From the NCBI GenBank assembly GCA_030683815.1, contig JAUXPJ010000014.1, positions 124,001 to 188,000 of the forward strand: a stretch of 64,000 nucleotides of DNA, read 5' to 3'. This document shows, one piece after another, positions 8,989 through 17,378 of the stretch; positions within the stretch are counted from its first letter, which is position 1, and each line of letters opens with the position of its first letter. The notes beneath the pieces were generated by a model. The model worked only from the letters and a program-made list of their open reading frames with translations, was not told the origin of the DNA and made no database searches. The position numbers were made by a program, and so were the translations under genes. The DNA is from Flavobacteriaceae bacterium. Lineage in GTDB: Bacteria; Bacteroidota; Bacteroidia; Flavobacteriales; Flavobacteriaceae.

Positions 8989-9015
8989 CATTAAATATTT
9001 ATCAAATAATAACCA

Positions 9016-11862
9016 TTACATATAATCTTCAATCGGATTACAGGTGCAAATCAGATTGCGATCTCCGTAAGCATCATCAACTCTTCTTACCGATGGCCAA
9101 AATTTATTTTCAGCAATATAAGGTAAAGGAAAAGCAGCTTGCTGGCGTGTATAATCAAATGCCCAATTGTTGTTTGTCAACAATTGTTGGGTATGAGGCG
9201 CATTTTTTAAAACGTTGTTTTTTTGATCGATTGTGTGATTTAAAATTTCATTTTTGATAGCAATTAATACCTCAGCAAATCGATCCATTTCCATTTTACT
9301 TTCACTTTCTGTTGGTTCAATCATCAAGGTTCCTGCAACTGGAAAAGAAACAGTAGGAGCGTGGTAACCGTAATCCATTAAGCGTTTTGCGACATCAACA
9401 ACTTCAATTCCGTTAACTTTAAATTCTCTGAAATCAACAATCATTTCATGAGCCACCATATTGTTTTCTCCTGTGTAAAGAATCTTGTAATGAGGCTCTA
9501 AAAGCGCTTTTAAATAGTTGGCATTTAAAATTGCCATTTTAGTTGCATCCGTTAAACCATCGCTTCCCATCATTTTAATATATCCATAGGAAATAACATT
9601 TACATAGGCAGAACCCCAGGGAGCATCAGAAATAGCATCAATTGGCGTTGAACCACCGGTAGGAATAACAGGATTTGTAGGTAAAAACGGCGCTAAATGT
9701 GAAGCTACACAAATTGGACCAACTCCAGGCCCGCCACCACCATGAGGAATTGCAAAAGTTTTATGAAGATTTAAGTGACAAACATCTGCTCCGATAGTTG
9801 CCGGATTTGTTAATCCAACCTGAGCATTCATATTAGCACCATCCATATAAACTTGTCCGCCATTTTCATGAATTATTTTTGATATTTCTTTAATGGTACT
9901 TTCAAAAACACCGTGAGTAGATGGGTAAGTTACCATTAAACAGGCTAAATTATCTTTATGTAAGATTGCTTTTTCTCTTAAATCTTCTACATCAATATTT
10001 CCATTTTCGGTAGTTTTGGTAACCACCACTTTCATTCCTGCCATCACCGCTGATGCAGGGTTTGTTCCGTGTGCTGATGAAGGAATTAAGCAAATATTTC
10101 TATGAGATTGGTCAATAGATTTTAAATAAGCTCTGATCACCATTAAACCGGCATACTCACCTTGAGCTCCTGAATTTGGTTGAAGAGAAGTAGCTGTAAA
10201 TCCGGTAATTTTATTTAAATCATTTTCCAACTCTTTAAATAATTCTTGATAACCGGTGGCTTGTTCAATCGGTACAAATGGGTGAATTTTACCCCAAGAA
10301 CCCGTACTTAATGGAATCATTTCTGAAGCTGCATTAAGTTTCATTGTACAAGAACCTAATGAAATCATGGAATGATTTAATGATAAATCTTTGCGCTCTA
10401 ACATCTTGATATAGCGCATCATCTCAGTTTCTGAATGATATTTATTAAATACTTCATTGGTTAAAAATGAAGATTTTCTGGCTAAACTTGAAGGTATAAC
10501 TTCTTTACTTACAGCTTTAGAAAGTACAATTGTTTCTTTTCCTTCGGCTTCAGCTAAAATGGATAAAATTTGGTTAATATCTCTTAATCTGGCGGTTTCA
10601 TTGATAGAAATTCCAATAGTCTTTTCATTGATGATTAAAAAATTTACCTCATTTTTTTCAGAGATTTCTTTTACTTTTTGAGATGATGTAACACTAATTG
10701 TCAAAGTGTCAAAATAAATTTTATTGTGTTGTTTTAATCCTAAATTTGAAATTTCATTGGCTAAAGTATGGGTTAAATGATGAATTTTTTGAGCGATATA
10801 TTTCAACCCACTTTCACCATGATAAACCGCGTACATGCCTGCCATCACTGCTAATAAAACTTGCGAAGTACAAATATTTGAAGTGGCTTTTTCACGTTTA
10901 ATATGTTGCTCACGAGTTTGAAGTGCCATGCGAAGTGCTCTATTTCCATCAGCATCAATGGTAACTCCAATAATACGACCAGGAATAGCGCGTTTGTATT
11001 CATCTTTGGTGGCAAAAAAAGCAGCGTGTGGACCACCGTAACCCATAGGAATGCCAAAACGTTGAGTGGTTCCCACCACCACATCTGCACCCCACTCACC
11101 TGGTGGTTTTAAAAGAGCTAAACTCAATAAATCGGCGGCTACAACTAATTTTGTTTGATTTTCTTTTGCTTTATTTACAAAGTTGGTATAATCATACACT
11201 TCTCCATTTTTTGCGGGATATTGTATGATGGCTCCAAAAACATCGGCTGTAAATTCAAATGTTTCATGATTGCCAAACACTAAATTAATTCCTAACGGAT
11301 TAGAGCGTGTTTTTAACACTGAAATTGTTTGTGGAAATACTTCATCTGAAACAAAAAAAGTAGTCGCATCTGCTTTTACCTGTTCCTTTGATCTTGAATT
11401 AAATAACATCAACATCGCCTCGGCGGCTGAGGTTCCTTCGTCTAAAAGCGAAGCATTGGTCAACTCCATTCCTGTTAAATCGGTGACCATAGTTTGGTAA
11501 TTTAACAGCGCTTCCAATCGACCTTGTGAAATTTCTGCCTGATAAGGAGTATAGGCAGTGTACCAGCCTGGATTTTCAAAGATATTACGTTGGATAACTG
11601 CCGGTAAAGTTGCCGGATGATATCCCAATCCGATGTAGGATTTGTAAACTTTATTTTTTAATGATAATTGATGGATGTGCTGACTGTAATCTGATTCACA
11701 AATGGCATCAGATAAATCTAATTTTTTGGGCAATCTAATATCAGCAGGAATGGTCTTTGAGATGAGTTCATTAAGTGTTTGAACACCAATGGTGTTTAAC
11801 ATTTCTTGGATATTTTCTTGCTTTGGACCAATATGGCGAAGTACAAATGAATCTGTTTGCAT
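9016..11862 (-). CDS. gcvP: Glycine dehydrogenase (decarboxylating), P protein of the glycine cleavage system
   Basis: A 948-residue pyridoxal-phosphate enzyme that decarboxylates glycine and passes the aminomethyl group to lipoylated H protein. It is the full-length homodimeric form with both halves fused. The first half starts FVLRHIGPKQENIQEML and contains TPYQAEISQGRLEALLNYQ. The second half carries the PLP lysine in HLNLHKTFAIPHGGGGPG. The C-terminal RRVDDAYGDRNLICTC is typical. gcvT and gcvH are not in the window. A possible -7 element is at 11891-11898 on the minus strand. Confidence 0.97.
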   Translation of the reverse strand: MQTDSFVLRHIGPKQENIQEMLNTIGVQTLNELISKTIPADIRLPKKLDLSDAICESDYSQHIHQLSLKNKVYKSYIGLGYHPATLPAVIQRNIFENPGWYTAYTPYQAEISQGRLEALLNYQTMVTDLTGMELTNASLLDEGTSAAEAMLMLFNSRSKEQVKADATTFFVSDEVFPQTISVLKTRSNPLGINLVFGNHETFEFTADVFGAIIQYPAKNGEVYDYTNFVNKAKENQTKLVVAADLLSLALLKPPGEWGADVVVGTTQRFGIPMGYGGPHAAFFATKDEYKRAIPGRIIGVTIDADGNRALRMALQTREQHIKREKATSNICTSQVLLAVMAGMYAVYHGESGLKYIAQKIHHLTHTLANEISNLGLKQHNKIYFDTLTISVTSSQKVKEISEKNEVNFLIINEKTIGISINETARLRDINQILSILAEAEGKETIVLSKAVSKEVIPSSLARKSSFLTNEVFNKYHSETEMMRYIKMLERKDLSLNHSMISLGSCTMKLNAASEMIPLSTGSWGKIHPFVPIEQATGYQELFKELENDLNKITGFTATSLQPNSGAQGEYAGLMVIRAYLKSIDQSHRNICLIPSSAHGTNPASAVMAGMKVVVTKTTENGNIDVEDLREKAILHKDNLACLMVTYPSTHGVFESTIKEISKIIHENGGQVYMDGANMNAQVGLTNPATIGADVCHLNLHKTFAIPHGGGGPGVGPICVASHLAPFLPTNPVIPTGGSTPIDAISDAPWGSAYVNVISYGYIKMMGSDGLTDATKMAILNANYLKALLEPHYKILYTGENNMVAHEMIVDFREFKVNGIEVVDVAKRLMDYGYHAPTVSFPVAGTLMIEPTESESKMEMDRFAEVLIAIKNEILNHTIDQKNNVLKNAPHTQQLLTNNNWAFDYTRQQAAFPLPYIAENKFWPSVRRVDDAYGDRNLICTCNPIEDYM

Positions 11863-11938
11863 TACTTTTTATTTTGTTTGTTTTGATGTGCAAAATTACT
11901 GAAATTAAATATAAATAAGCATCTTAAAAAGGGAAAAT

Positions 11939-11990
11939 AGTTCTTGTTACGGTAACTCTTAAGGAACTAAAATTAAACTCCGTTAGGAGT
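11939..11990. repeat. Two adjacent short hairpins in the gap after the BRCT gene
   Basis: AGTTC (11939-11943) with GAACT (11964-11968) enclose GTTAC-G-GTAAC (11946-11956). Next comes a perfect ACTCC-GTTA-GGAGT hairpin at 11977-11990. No T run follows, so these are not ordinary terminators. They could be REP-like elements or the 3' end of the BRCT transcript. Confidence 0.4.
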
Positions 11991-12026
11991 GAAATGTTGG
12001 TAAAAATTCCAATTATTTGGTTAATC

Positions 12027-12506
12027 TTAGTTGAGTTGCAATTCTGAATTTGATTCTTTTAAAAAAGGTTTGAAATCAGGAAAATAGTTCAAAAGTTCTT
12101 CTTCGGTTATAACCTTTACGTTCAGATAATAAGCACTTTTTAGTTTTAAGGAATCGATATTTGATTTACCTACTATTAAAATATCTATTGAACTATTGAA
12201 TATTTTTTCAATTATTGCTCCATTTTCCCACAATAACTTTGCTAAATTATTTCTGGTTTTGAAATATTTTAATTCGCCGGTAATCACAACTTTTTTAGTA
12301 GAAAAAAAATGATGATTGTAAATCAGTTCTTTTTTTGGAAATTGAAAGAAGCTGTCAATTTTTTTCGGATTTCTATACCCATGTTTTTTGTAGAAACTTT
12401 TCTTTTGAGAAGAATTTTGACTTTTATTAAAGTACGATGATACAATAAGATATAGAATCGAAATAAAGATTATAATACCCATAATAATTATTAAAAAGGA
12501 ACTCAT
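12027..12506 (-). CDS. Membrane-anchored BRCT domain protein
   Basis: A 159-residue protein. Residues 2-26 form one hydrophobic segment (FLIIIMGIIIFISILYLIVS), followed by a basic linker. Residues about 68-148 read as a BRCT domain: KKVVITGELKYFKTRNNLAKLL, then WENGAIIEKIFNSSIDILIVG, then SAYYLNVKVITEEELLNYF. The pattern matches the BRCT of NAD-dependent DNA ligase and DNA polymerase III epsilon-like proteins. BRCT domains bind DNA ends or phosphopeptides and are normally cytoplasmic, so a membrane anchor is odd. The function is unknown. It stands alone between gcvP and the zinc-ribbon-family gene. Confidence 0.68.
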   Translation of the reverse strand: MSSFLIIIMGIIIFISILYLIVSSYFNKSQNSSQKKSFYKKHGYRNPKKIDSFFQFPKKELIYNHHFFSTKKVVITGELKYFKTRNNLAKLLWENGAIIEKIFNSSIDILIVGKSNIDSLKLKSAYYLNVKVITEEELLNYFPDFKPFLKESNSELQLN

Positions 12507-12592
12507 AGCAAATGATTAGAAATCAAATATATAAAATACTTTTAAATAAAAAAAACCTTCAATTGAGTGGCTTTTAAATTTTATAGGATGTT

Positions 12593-13366
12593 TTATGAAA
12601 GTAAACTTTCAATAGATTCTCTTACTTCTTCAGCCAAAACAGAATCAACTAAAATTCGTCCACTATGCTCATCGGTAATAATTTTTTTACGAGAAGCAAT
12701 TTCAATTTGAATTTGTGGCGGAATGGTAAAAAATGAACCCCCGGAAGCGCCCCTTTCAATAGCAACTACCGCTAAACCGTTAATTACTTTAGAACGAATT
12801 TTTTTGTATGCTTTCAATAATTGTTCATCAATTAAATTGCCATATTCGTCAGATTTGCTTAATAAAATATTTTCTTCTTTTTCAGTCTCCTTCATAATTG
12901 CATCTAACTCAGATTTTTTATGACCTAAATGCTGCATTAATCCAGCGGTTTTTTCATTTATTTCAGCAATTAATTCGCTTTTTTGAGAAATTTTCAGCGC
13001 AAACTCGTTAATACGTTTTTCAGCCAATTTAATTTCTAAATCTTGGTATTCAATTTCTTTGGATAAAGATTCAAACTCACGATTGTTGCGAACATTTTTT
13101 TGTTGATCAGTGTATTTTTTAGCCATTTCTTTATGAGAATCAATCGCTAATTTTTTAACCTTAATTTCATCTTCAAGTTGCTCAACTTCTGTCTGAATTT
13201 TAGATAAACGAGTATTTAAACCAGCTACTTCATCTTCTAAATCTTCCACTTCTAAAGGAAGTTCACCTCTTACGCTTCTTAATTCATCAATTTTAGAGTC
13301 AATGATTTGTAAAGCGTACAGTGCTTTTAATTTCTCTTCAACGGTAACTTCTTTCTGTTTAGCCAT
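12593..13366 (-). CDS. Coiled-coil protein of the C4-type zinc ribbon family, lacking the cysteines
   Basis: A 257-residue protein. Residues about 10-185 are a long charged coiled coil. The C-terminal domain (GASGGSFFTIPPQIQIEI, then ITDEHSGRILV) aligns by eye with the C4 zinc ribbon of this family, where the usual pattern is CGGC then CxxCGRIL. Here the cysteine positions are Ser or other residues, and the whole protein has no Cys, so zinc binding is unlikely. The family is often next to nif3-like genes, as here: its start is two bases from the Nif3 stop. A role in translation or RNA handling has been suggested for relatives, but is not shown by sequence. Confidence 0.8.
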   Translation of the reverse strand: MAKQKEVTVEEKLKALYALQIIDSKIDELRSVRGELPLEVEDLEDEVAGLNTRLSKIQTEVEQLEDEIKVKKLAIDSHKEMAKKYTDQQKNVRNNREFESLSKEIEYQDLEIKLAEKRINEFALKISQKSELIAEINEKTAGLMQHLGHKKSELDAIMKETEKEENILLSKSDEYGNLIDEQLLKAYKKIRSKVINGLAVVAIERGASGGSFFTIPPQIQIEIASRKKIITDEHSGRILVDSVLAEEVRESIESLLS

Positions 13367-13368
13367 CT

Positions 13369-14463
13369 TTATAAGTAATATATTGGATTTGTATTTGTTT
13401 CTGATAAAATGATTGCAAAATTAGCAATTTTTTTTGTAAGATACTCAACTAATAAATTTTTTGTGAATTGCTCACTTTCAAAGTGACCGATATCAATCAA
13501 TAAAATGTTATTTTCTGCTCGGTAAAATTCGTGATATTTTAAATCGGATGTGATAAAAGCATCAGCTCCGGCTGCAATTGCATTTTCAATAGCAAAACTT
13601 CCAGAGCCTCCTAAAACAGCTACTCTCTTGATCTTTTTATGAAGAATTTTTGAATGACGAACACAAGCCGTATTCATATTTTTCTTAACTGATTTTAAGA
13701 ATTCATCTTCATCCAACGCTTTCGAAAGTTCTCCGATCATTCCCAAACCAATATGCTGATTTTTATTGTTTAAAGTTATCATTTCATACGCCACTTCTTC
13801 ATATGGATGATTTTTAAATAAAGTTTCTAAAATAGATTGTTCTAGGTGTTTTTCAAAAATGACTGTTATACAAGTTTCATTTTCTTGATGAGTAATTCCT
13901 TTTTGGCCTATGGTCGGATTTGCCGTTTCATTGGCTTTATAAGTTCCAAATCCATCGATATTAAAACTGCAATGATCATAATTTCCAATACTTCCAGCTC
14001 CAGCCCCAAAAAGTGCCAATCGTAATTTTTCAGCATTTTTTACAGGGACATAAGTAGTAAGTTTTTGAATTGTCTGTGTCTTCGGAATTAAAATTTTCGG
14101 ATTGTTTAAGCCCAATATTTCGCAAATTTTAGCATTTACTCCAACCATAGAATTGTCTAAAGCGGTATGAATCGCATAAATGGCGATGTTATGTTGAATG
14201 GCTTTTATAACAACGCGTTCCACATAATTTTTACCGGTTAACTTTTTTAATCCGGAGAAAATAATGGGATGAAAACTGATAATCAAATTACAATTTTTAG
14301 CGATTGCTTCATCAACTACACTTTCTAAAGTATCAAGAGCAACTAGAACTCCGGTAACTTTTTCATCAGGATTTCCTACTAAAAGTCCAACATTATCAAA
14401 ATCTTCGGCATATGATAGCGGAGCAATTTCTTCAACTATTTTAGTTATTTCTCGAATTGTCAT
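13369..14463 (-). CDS. Nif3-like dinuclear metal centre hexameric protein
   Basis: A 364-residue NIF3/YbgI family protein with the central inserted domain (about residues 125-230) seen in the longer bacterial forms. Signature segments are APLSYAEDFDNVGLLVGNP near the N terminus, SFHPIIFSGLKKL, AIYAIHTALDNS and, at the C terminus, DLKYHEFYRA and IDIGHFESEQF. The His and Glu residues there are family metal ligands. The biochemical role is unsettled; GTP cyclohydrolase-like activities have been proposed. The ATG at 14463 was chosen over one at 14568 because a good promoter lies at 14481-14512 and family similarity begins there. Confidence 0.9.
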   Translation of the reverse strand: MTIREITKIVEEIAPLSYAEDFDNVGLLVGNPDEKVTGVLVALDTLESVVDEAIAKNCNLIISFHPIIFSGLKKLTGKNYVERVVIKAIQHNIAIYAIHTALDNSMVGVNAKICEILGLNNPKILIPKTQTIQKLTTYVPVKNAEKLRLALFGAGAGSIGNYDHCSFNIDGFGTYKANETANPTIGQKGITHQENETCITVIFEKHLEQSILETLFKNHPYEEVAYEMITLNNKNQHIGLGMIGELSKALDEDEFLKSVKKNMNTACVRHSKILHKKIKRVAVLGGSGSFAIENAIAAGADAFITSDLKYHEFYRAENNILLIDIGHFESEQFTKNLLVEYLTKKIANFAIILSETNTNPIYYL

Positions 14464-14480
14464 AAAAATGATTAAGTATT

Positions 14481-14512
14481 CAAAGTTAAAATATTCAAGC
14501 GAATAAATGCAA
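14481..14512 (-). promoter_or_regulatory. Promoter of the nif3-like/zinc-ribbon-family operon
   Basis: Reading the minus strand, TTG (14512-14510), 21 bases, then TAACTTTG (14488-14481) matches the Bacteroidetes promoter. It fixes the Nif3 start at 14463, 18 bases away. Confidence 0.6.
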
Positions 14513-14533
14513 TTCTTTTGTATTTTCGCATCA

Positions 14534-15556
14534 ATGAAGGCATTACGAAAATTACTTTTTCCTTTCACAATTCTTTATGGATTCATCACTTGGATTCGAA
14601 ACAAATGCTATGATTATGGTGTTTTAAAATCTTATTCGTTTAATATCCCCGTCATTTGTGTTGGAAATTTAAGTGTTGGCGGTACCGGTAAAACGCCTCA
14701 AACAGAATATTTGATAAGATTGTTGAGTTCTCATAAAAAAATGGCGGTTTTAAGTAGGGGATATCAACGAAAAACGACTGGTTTTTTACTTGCCAAAGAA
14801 GGTTTAACAGCAATTGATTTAGGCGATGAACCTTTTCAATATTTTCAAAAATTTCCAGAAATTGTTGTTGCAGTTGATGAAAGAAGAGTCAATGGAATTC
14901 AGCAATTGTTGAAATTACCCAATCCGCCAGAAGTTATTTTATTAGATGATGCTTTTCAACATAGAAGCGTAAAACCGGGTTTATCAATTTTATTGACTCC
15001 TTTTGATGATTTATTTGTAGATGATTATATGCTGCCGGCTGGTAATTTAAGAGAATATCAATCGGGTTATAAAAGGGCTGATATCGTGATTGTTACCAGA
15101 TCTCCAGAAGAAATTTCGGCAGCAATTCAGTCAAAAATTAAAAGTAGATTAAAATTAGAACAATATCAACAATTGTATTTCAGCAGTATTTCATATAACG
15201 AAACTTTAAAAGGCGGAAAAAGCAGTTTATCTATAAATGATTTAACTAATTACGAAGTTTTATTAATTACAGGAATTGCAAATCCTCAGCAGTTACTTGC
15301 TTTTTTACAAAAAAAGGAAATCAAATTTGAACATATTCAATTTGCAGATCATCATTTGTTTTCTGAACAAGACATCGATAAAATTAAACAAGATTTTCAT
15401 CAATTTTCATCCGAAAAGAAAATAATTTTGACAACTGAAAAAGATTATGTTCGTATATTTGCCCGCTTGGAAAATTGTTATTTCATTTCCATCGAAACAA
15501 TTATTATAAATAATGAAGCAGATTTTAGTAAAAAAATATTGAATTATGTGGGATAA
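14534..15556 (+). CDS. lpxK: Tetraacyldisaccharide 4'-kinase
   Basis: A 340-residue inner-membrane kinase that phosphorylates the 4' position of the lipid A disaccharide. The N-terminal hydrophobic helix (LLFPFTILYGFITWI) is followed by VGNLSVGGTGKTPQTEYLI, the P-loop near residue 50. LSRGYQRKTTG, GDEPF and LLDDAFQHR are further family motifs. The ATG at 14534 fits LpxK N termini; an upstream ATG at 14507 lies before a possible -7 element (TATTTTCG, 14521-14528). The gene overlaps the next by 11 bases, so lipid A kinase and a purine salvage enzyme share a transcript. Confidence 0.93.
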   Translation: MKALRKLLFPFTILYGFITWIRNKCYDYGVLKSYSFNIPVICVGNLSVGGTGKTPQTEYLIRLLSSHKKMAVLSRGYQRKTTGFLLAKEGLTAIDLGDEPFQYFQKFPEIVVAVDERRVNGIQQLLKLPNPPEVILLDDAFQHRSVKPGLSILLTPFDDLFVDDYMLPAGNLREYQSGYKRADIVIVTRSPEEISAAIQSKIKSRLKLEQYQQLYFSSISYNETLKGGKSSLSINDLTNYEVLLITGIANPQQLLAFLQKKEIKFEHIQFADHHLFSEQDIDKIKQDFHQFSSEKKIILTTEKDYVRIFARLENCYFISIETIIINNEADFSKKILNYVG

Positions 15557-16358
15557 AGTTCAGGAAACTGTTGAGTTTTTAAAAAATAAAGGAATTACTA
15601 AACCTGATTATGGAATTATATTAGGAACTGGTTTAGGTAGTTTAGTCGATAATATTGATGTTGAAATAAAATTGTCATATGGCGAGATTATTAATTTCCC
15701 GGTTTCTACTGTTGAAGGTCATTCCGGTGAATTAATTTTCGGAATTTTAGGAGGCAAGAAAGTCTTGGCTATGAAAGGAAGATTTCACTATTATGAAGGT
15801 TGGGATATGCAACAAGTTACCTTTCCTGTAAGAGTGATGAAATATTTGGGTGTTGATAATTTAATTGTATCTAATGCCTCTGGCGGTGTAAATCCAGCTT
15901 TCAAAGTTGGAGATATCATGATTATTTCTGACCATGTCAATTTTATGCCGGAACATCCTTTACGCGGTCAAAATGACAAACGTTTCGGACCTCGATTTGT
16001 GGATATGCATGAGCCCTACAGTCAGAAAATGATTGCTAAAATGGAAGCTATTGCCGCAGAAAATAACATTAAAATTCAGAAAGGAATTTATTTAGCGCTT
16101 CAAGGTCCAACTTTTGAAACGCCTGCAGAATATATGATGGTGAAAGCTGTTGGTGCCGATGCGGTGGGCATGTCAACCGTTCCTGAAGTAATTGTTGCCA
16201 AACATATGGGAATGACTTGCTTCGGACTTTCAGTTATTACTGATATGGGTGGTGAAGGTCATGTGGTGGCGGTATCTCATGAAGAGGTGCAACATGTTGC
16301 CAAAATAGCTGAAAAGGTAGTGGCTAAATTGGTAAAACAATTTGTGGCTGAATTCTAA
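15546..16358 (+). CDS. Purine nucleoside phosphorylase (inosine/guanosine type)
   Basis: A 270-residue trimeric-type PNP that splits purine nucleosides with phosphate. Motifs: ILGTGLGSLVDNI (phosphate binding), FPVSTVEGHSGELIFG, MKGRFHYYEGW, SNASGGVNPAFKVGD, and ALQGPTFETPAEY with GADAVGMSTVPE (base site). Glu in TFETPAE and Asn in SVITDMGG context fit the inosine/guanosine-preferring class; in this protein the latter segment reads LSVITDMGGEG. The start overlaps lpxK by 11 bases. After the stop the housekeeping block ends and a long non-coding stretch begins. Confidence 0.94.
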   Translation: MWDKVQETVEFLKNKGITKPDYGIILGTGLGSLVDNIDVEIKLSYGEIINFPVSTVEGHSGELIFGILGGKKVLAMKGRFHYYEGWDMQQVTFPVRVMKYLGVDNLIVSNASGGVNPAFKVGDIMIISDHVNFMPEHPLRGQNDKRFGPRFVDMHEPYSQKMIAKMEAIAAENNIKIQKGIYLALQGPTFETPAEYMMVKAVGADAVGMSTVPEVIVAKHMGMTCFGLSVITDMGGEGHVVAVSHEEVQHVAKIAEKVVAKLVKQFVAEF

Positions 16359-16724
16359 AAAACTAAATTATACCGAATTAATTTTGATAATACCGGAATA
16401 AAAATTTCAGCATTACATCCTTCGTAACTGCATTAACCATTGTAAAATTGAAATCAATAGAAATTGATAGTGCAACTGGAATTACCGGATTAATCAATTG
16501 AAATATCGATTATGTTTTGCTATGCCTGTTCGCATCGCTAATTAGGGGTGCTCGGGGCAATATATTTCAATTTCAATTTTATCTCATTAAAATATTTTCA
16601 AACTATATCGGCATTAAGTTATCGGCATTATCCCATAATTTGGAAGGACTCAATAATATTTCCGTATTGTATAAGCTACAATTTATTCCGATACAGGCAA
16701 ATGGTTCGATTAAATATTTTTTAA

Positions 16725-16790
16725 CGTATCTAATTGATAATCATATATATATATATATGATTATTTCAAAAAAACGAATTTATAGATACG
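16725..16790. repeat. Nested inverted repeats, possible cruciform
   Basis: CGTATCTA (16725-16732) pairs with TAGATACG (16783-16790). Between them is a perfect 28-bp palindrome, 16737-16764, with an alternating AT core flanked by ATAATC and GATTAT. Confidence 0.7.
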
Positions 16791-16809
16791 ATTATTCAAA
16801 ATAATTGTT

Positions 16810-16817
16810 TAAATTTG
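16810..16817 (+). promoter_or_regulatory. Possible -7 element for the lipoprotein-protease pair
   Basis: TAAATTTG matches TAnnTTTG, but no TTTG lies at the right distance upstream. It would leave a leader of about 85 bases. Confidence 0.35.
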
Positions 16818-16903
16818 GGACACTATTTAATGATTTTTACAGAATTAATGGGTTCTGTTTTGGAAAAATATGAAAATTAGAACTCGCCATAAAATAAAAA
16901 AGC

Positions 16904-17374
16904 ATGAAAACAATATTCAAAATTTTATTTCTATGTGGCACGATACTTCTTACGGCTTTTAGTTGTGAGAAAGAAGAAGTAATCTGTGAAGGAGATAATG
17001 CGCAACATGTTGAAACCTTCTACTCAGATGAGTTTGAAAGGATACCCTGTAGTCTTCATAATATTGATACTGACAACAAAGTGGTGAATCTTGTGATAAA
17101 GACACAGGCCGATTTTGAAAAATACCTCTCCTGTTCCTCTCAACTTCCGGCTATTGACTTTAAAAAATATTTCATTCTGGTCGGACGTTACCGACACCAC
17201 CAATGTGCAATATTTGACAGTCAAGAGGTGCTAATTTGCGACAATAAACTTTTTTATAAGGTGCGGATGCTTGAACAAGATTGTTTAGCATTTACAGATG
17301 TGTTTTACGTAACGGTAATAGAAAGGGAATACGTTAACTTGCCCGTAAAATTTGATGTTAAATTTATGAATTAA
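16904..17374 (+). CDS. Small cysteine-containing lipoprotein of unknown function
   Basis: 156 residues. The signal peptide MKTIFKILFLCGTILLTAFSC ends in a lipobox (LTAFSC), so the mature protein should be lipidated. Seven cysteines follow in the mature part (for example IPCSL, YLSCSSQ, HHQCAIF, VLICDN, EQDCLAF), enough for disulfides in the periplasm or at the surface. No domain is recognised. It ends four bases before the S8 protease gene, so it may be an inhibitor, chaperone or anchor for that protease; this is inferred from position only. Confidence 0.65.
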   Translation: MKTIFKILFLCGTILLTAFSCEKEEVICEGDNAQHVETFYSDEFERIPCSLHNIDTDNKVVNLVIKTQADFEKYLSCSSQLPAIDFKKYFILVGRYRHHQCAIFDSQEVLICDNKLFYKVRMLEQDCLAFTDVFYVTVIEREYVNLPVKFDVKFMN

Positions 17375-17378
17375 GACT

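Larger units (their letters stand above)
16359..16903. other. Long AT-rich gap without a convincing gene
   Basis: About 545 bases separate pnp from the lipoprotein gene. A 95-codon ORF (16517-16804) has no recognisable domain and ends within a palindromic AT region, so it is treated as chance. The stretch holds a 28-bp perfect palindrome nested within a second inverted repeat, and one -7-like box at 16810-16817. It may be the border of an acquired segment. Confidence 0.5.

Noticed and set aside
8853-9257. 134-codon plus-strand ORF
   Set aside because: It is the shadow of the SDR and gcvP genes on the other strand, with no recognisable protein features.
14464-14568. 35-residue N-terminal extension of the Nif3-like protein
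   Set aside because: It contains the predicted promoter and the lpxK start on the other strand, and lies outside the family domain.
16517-16804. A 95-codon ORF in the pnp-lipoprotein gap
   Set aside because: No domain, low-complexity end that translates the AT palindrome, and no promoter or start context. It is most likely chance.
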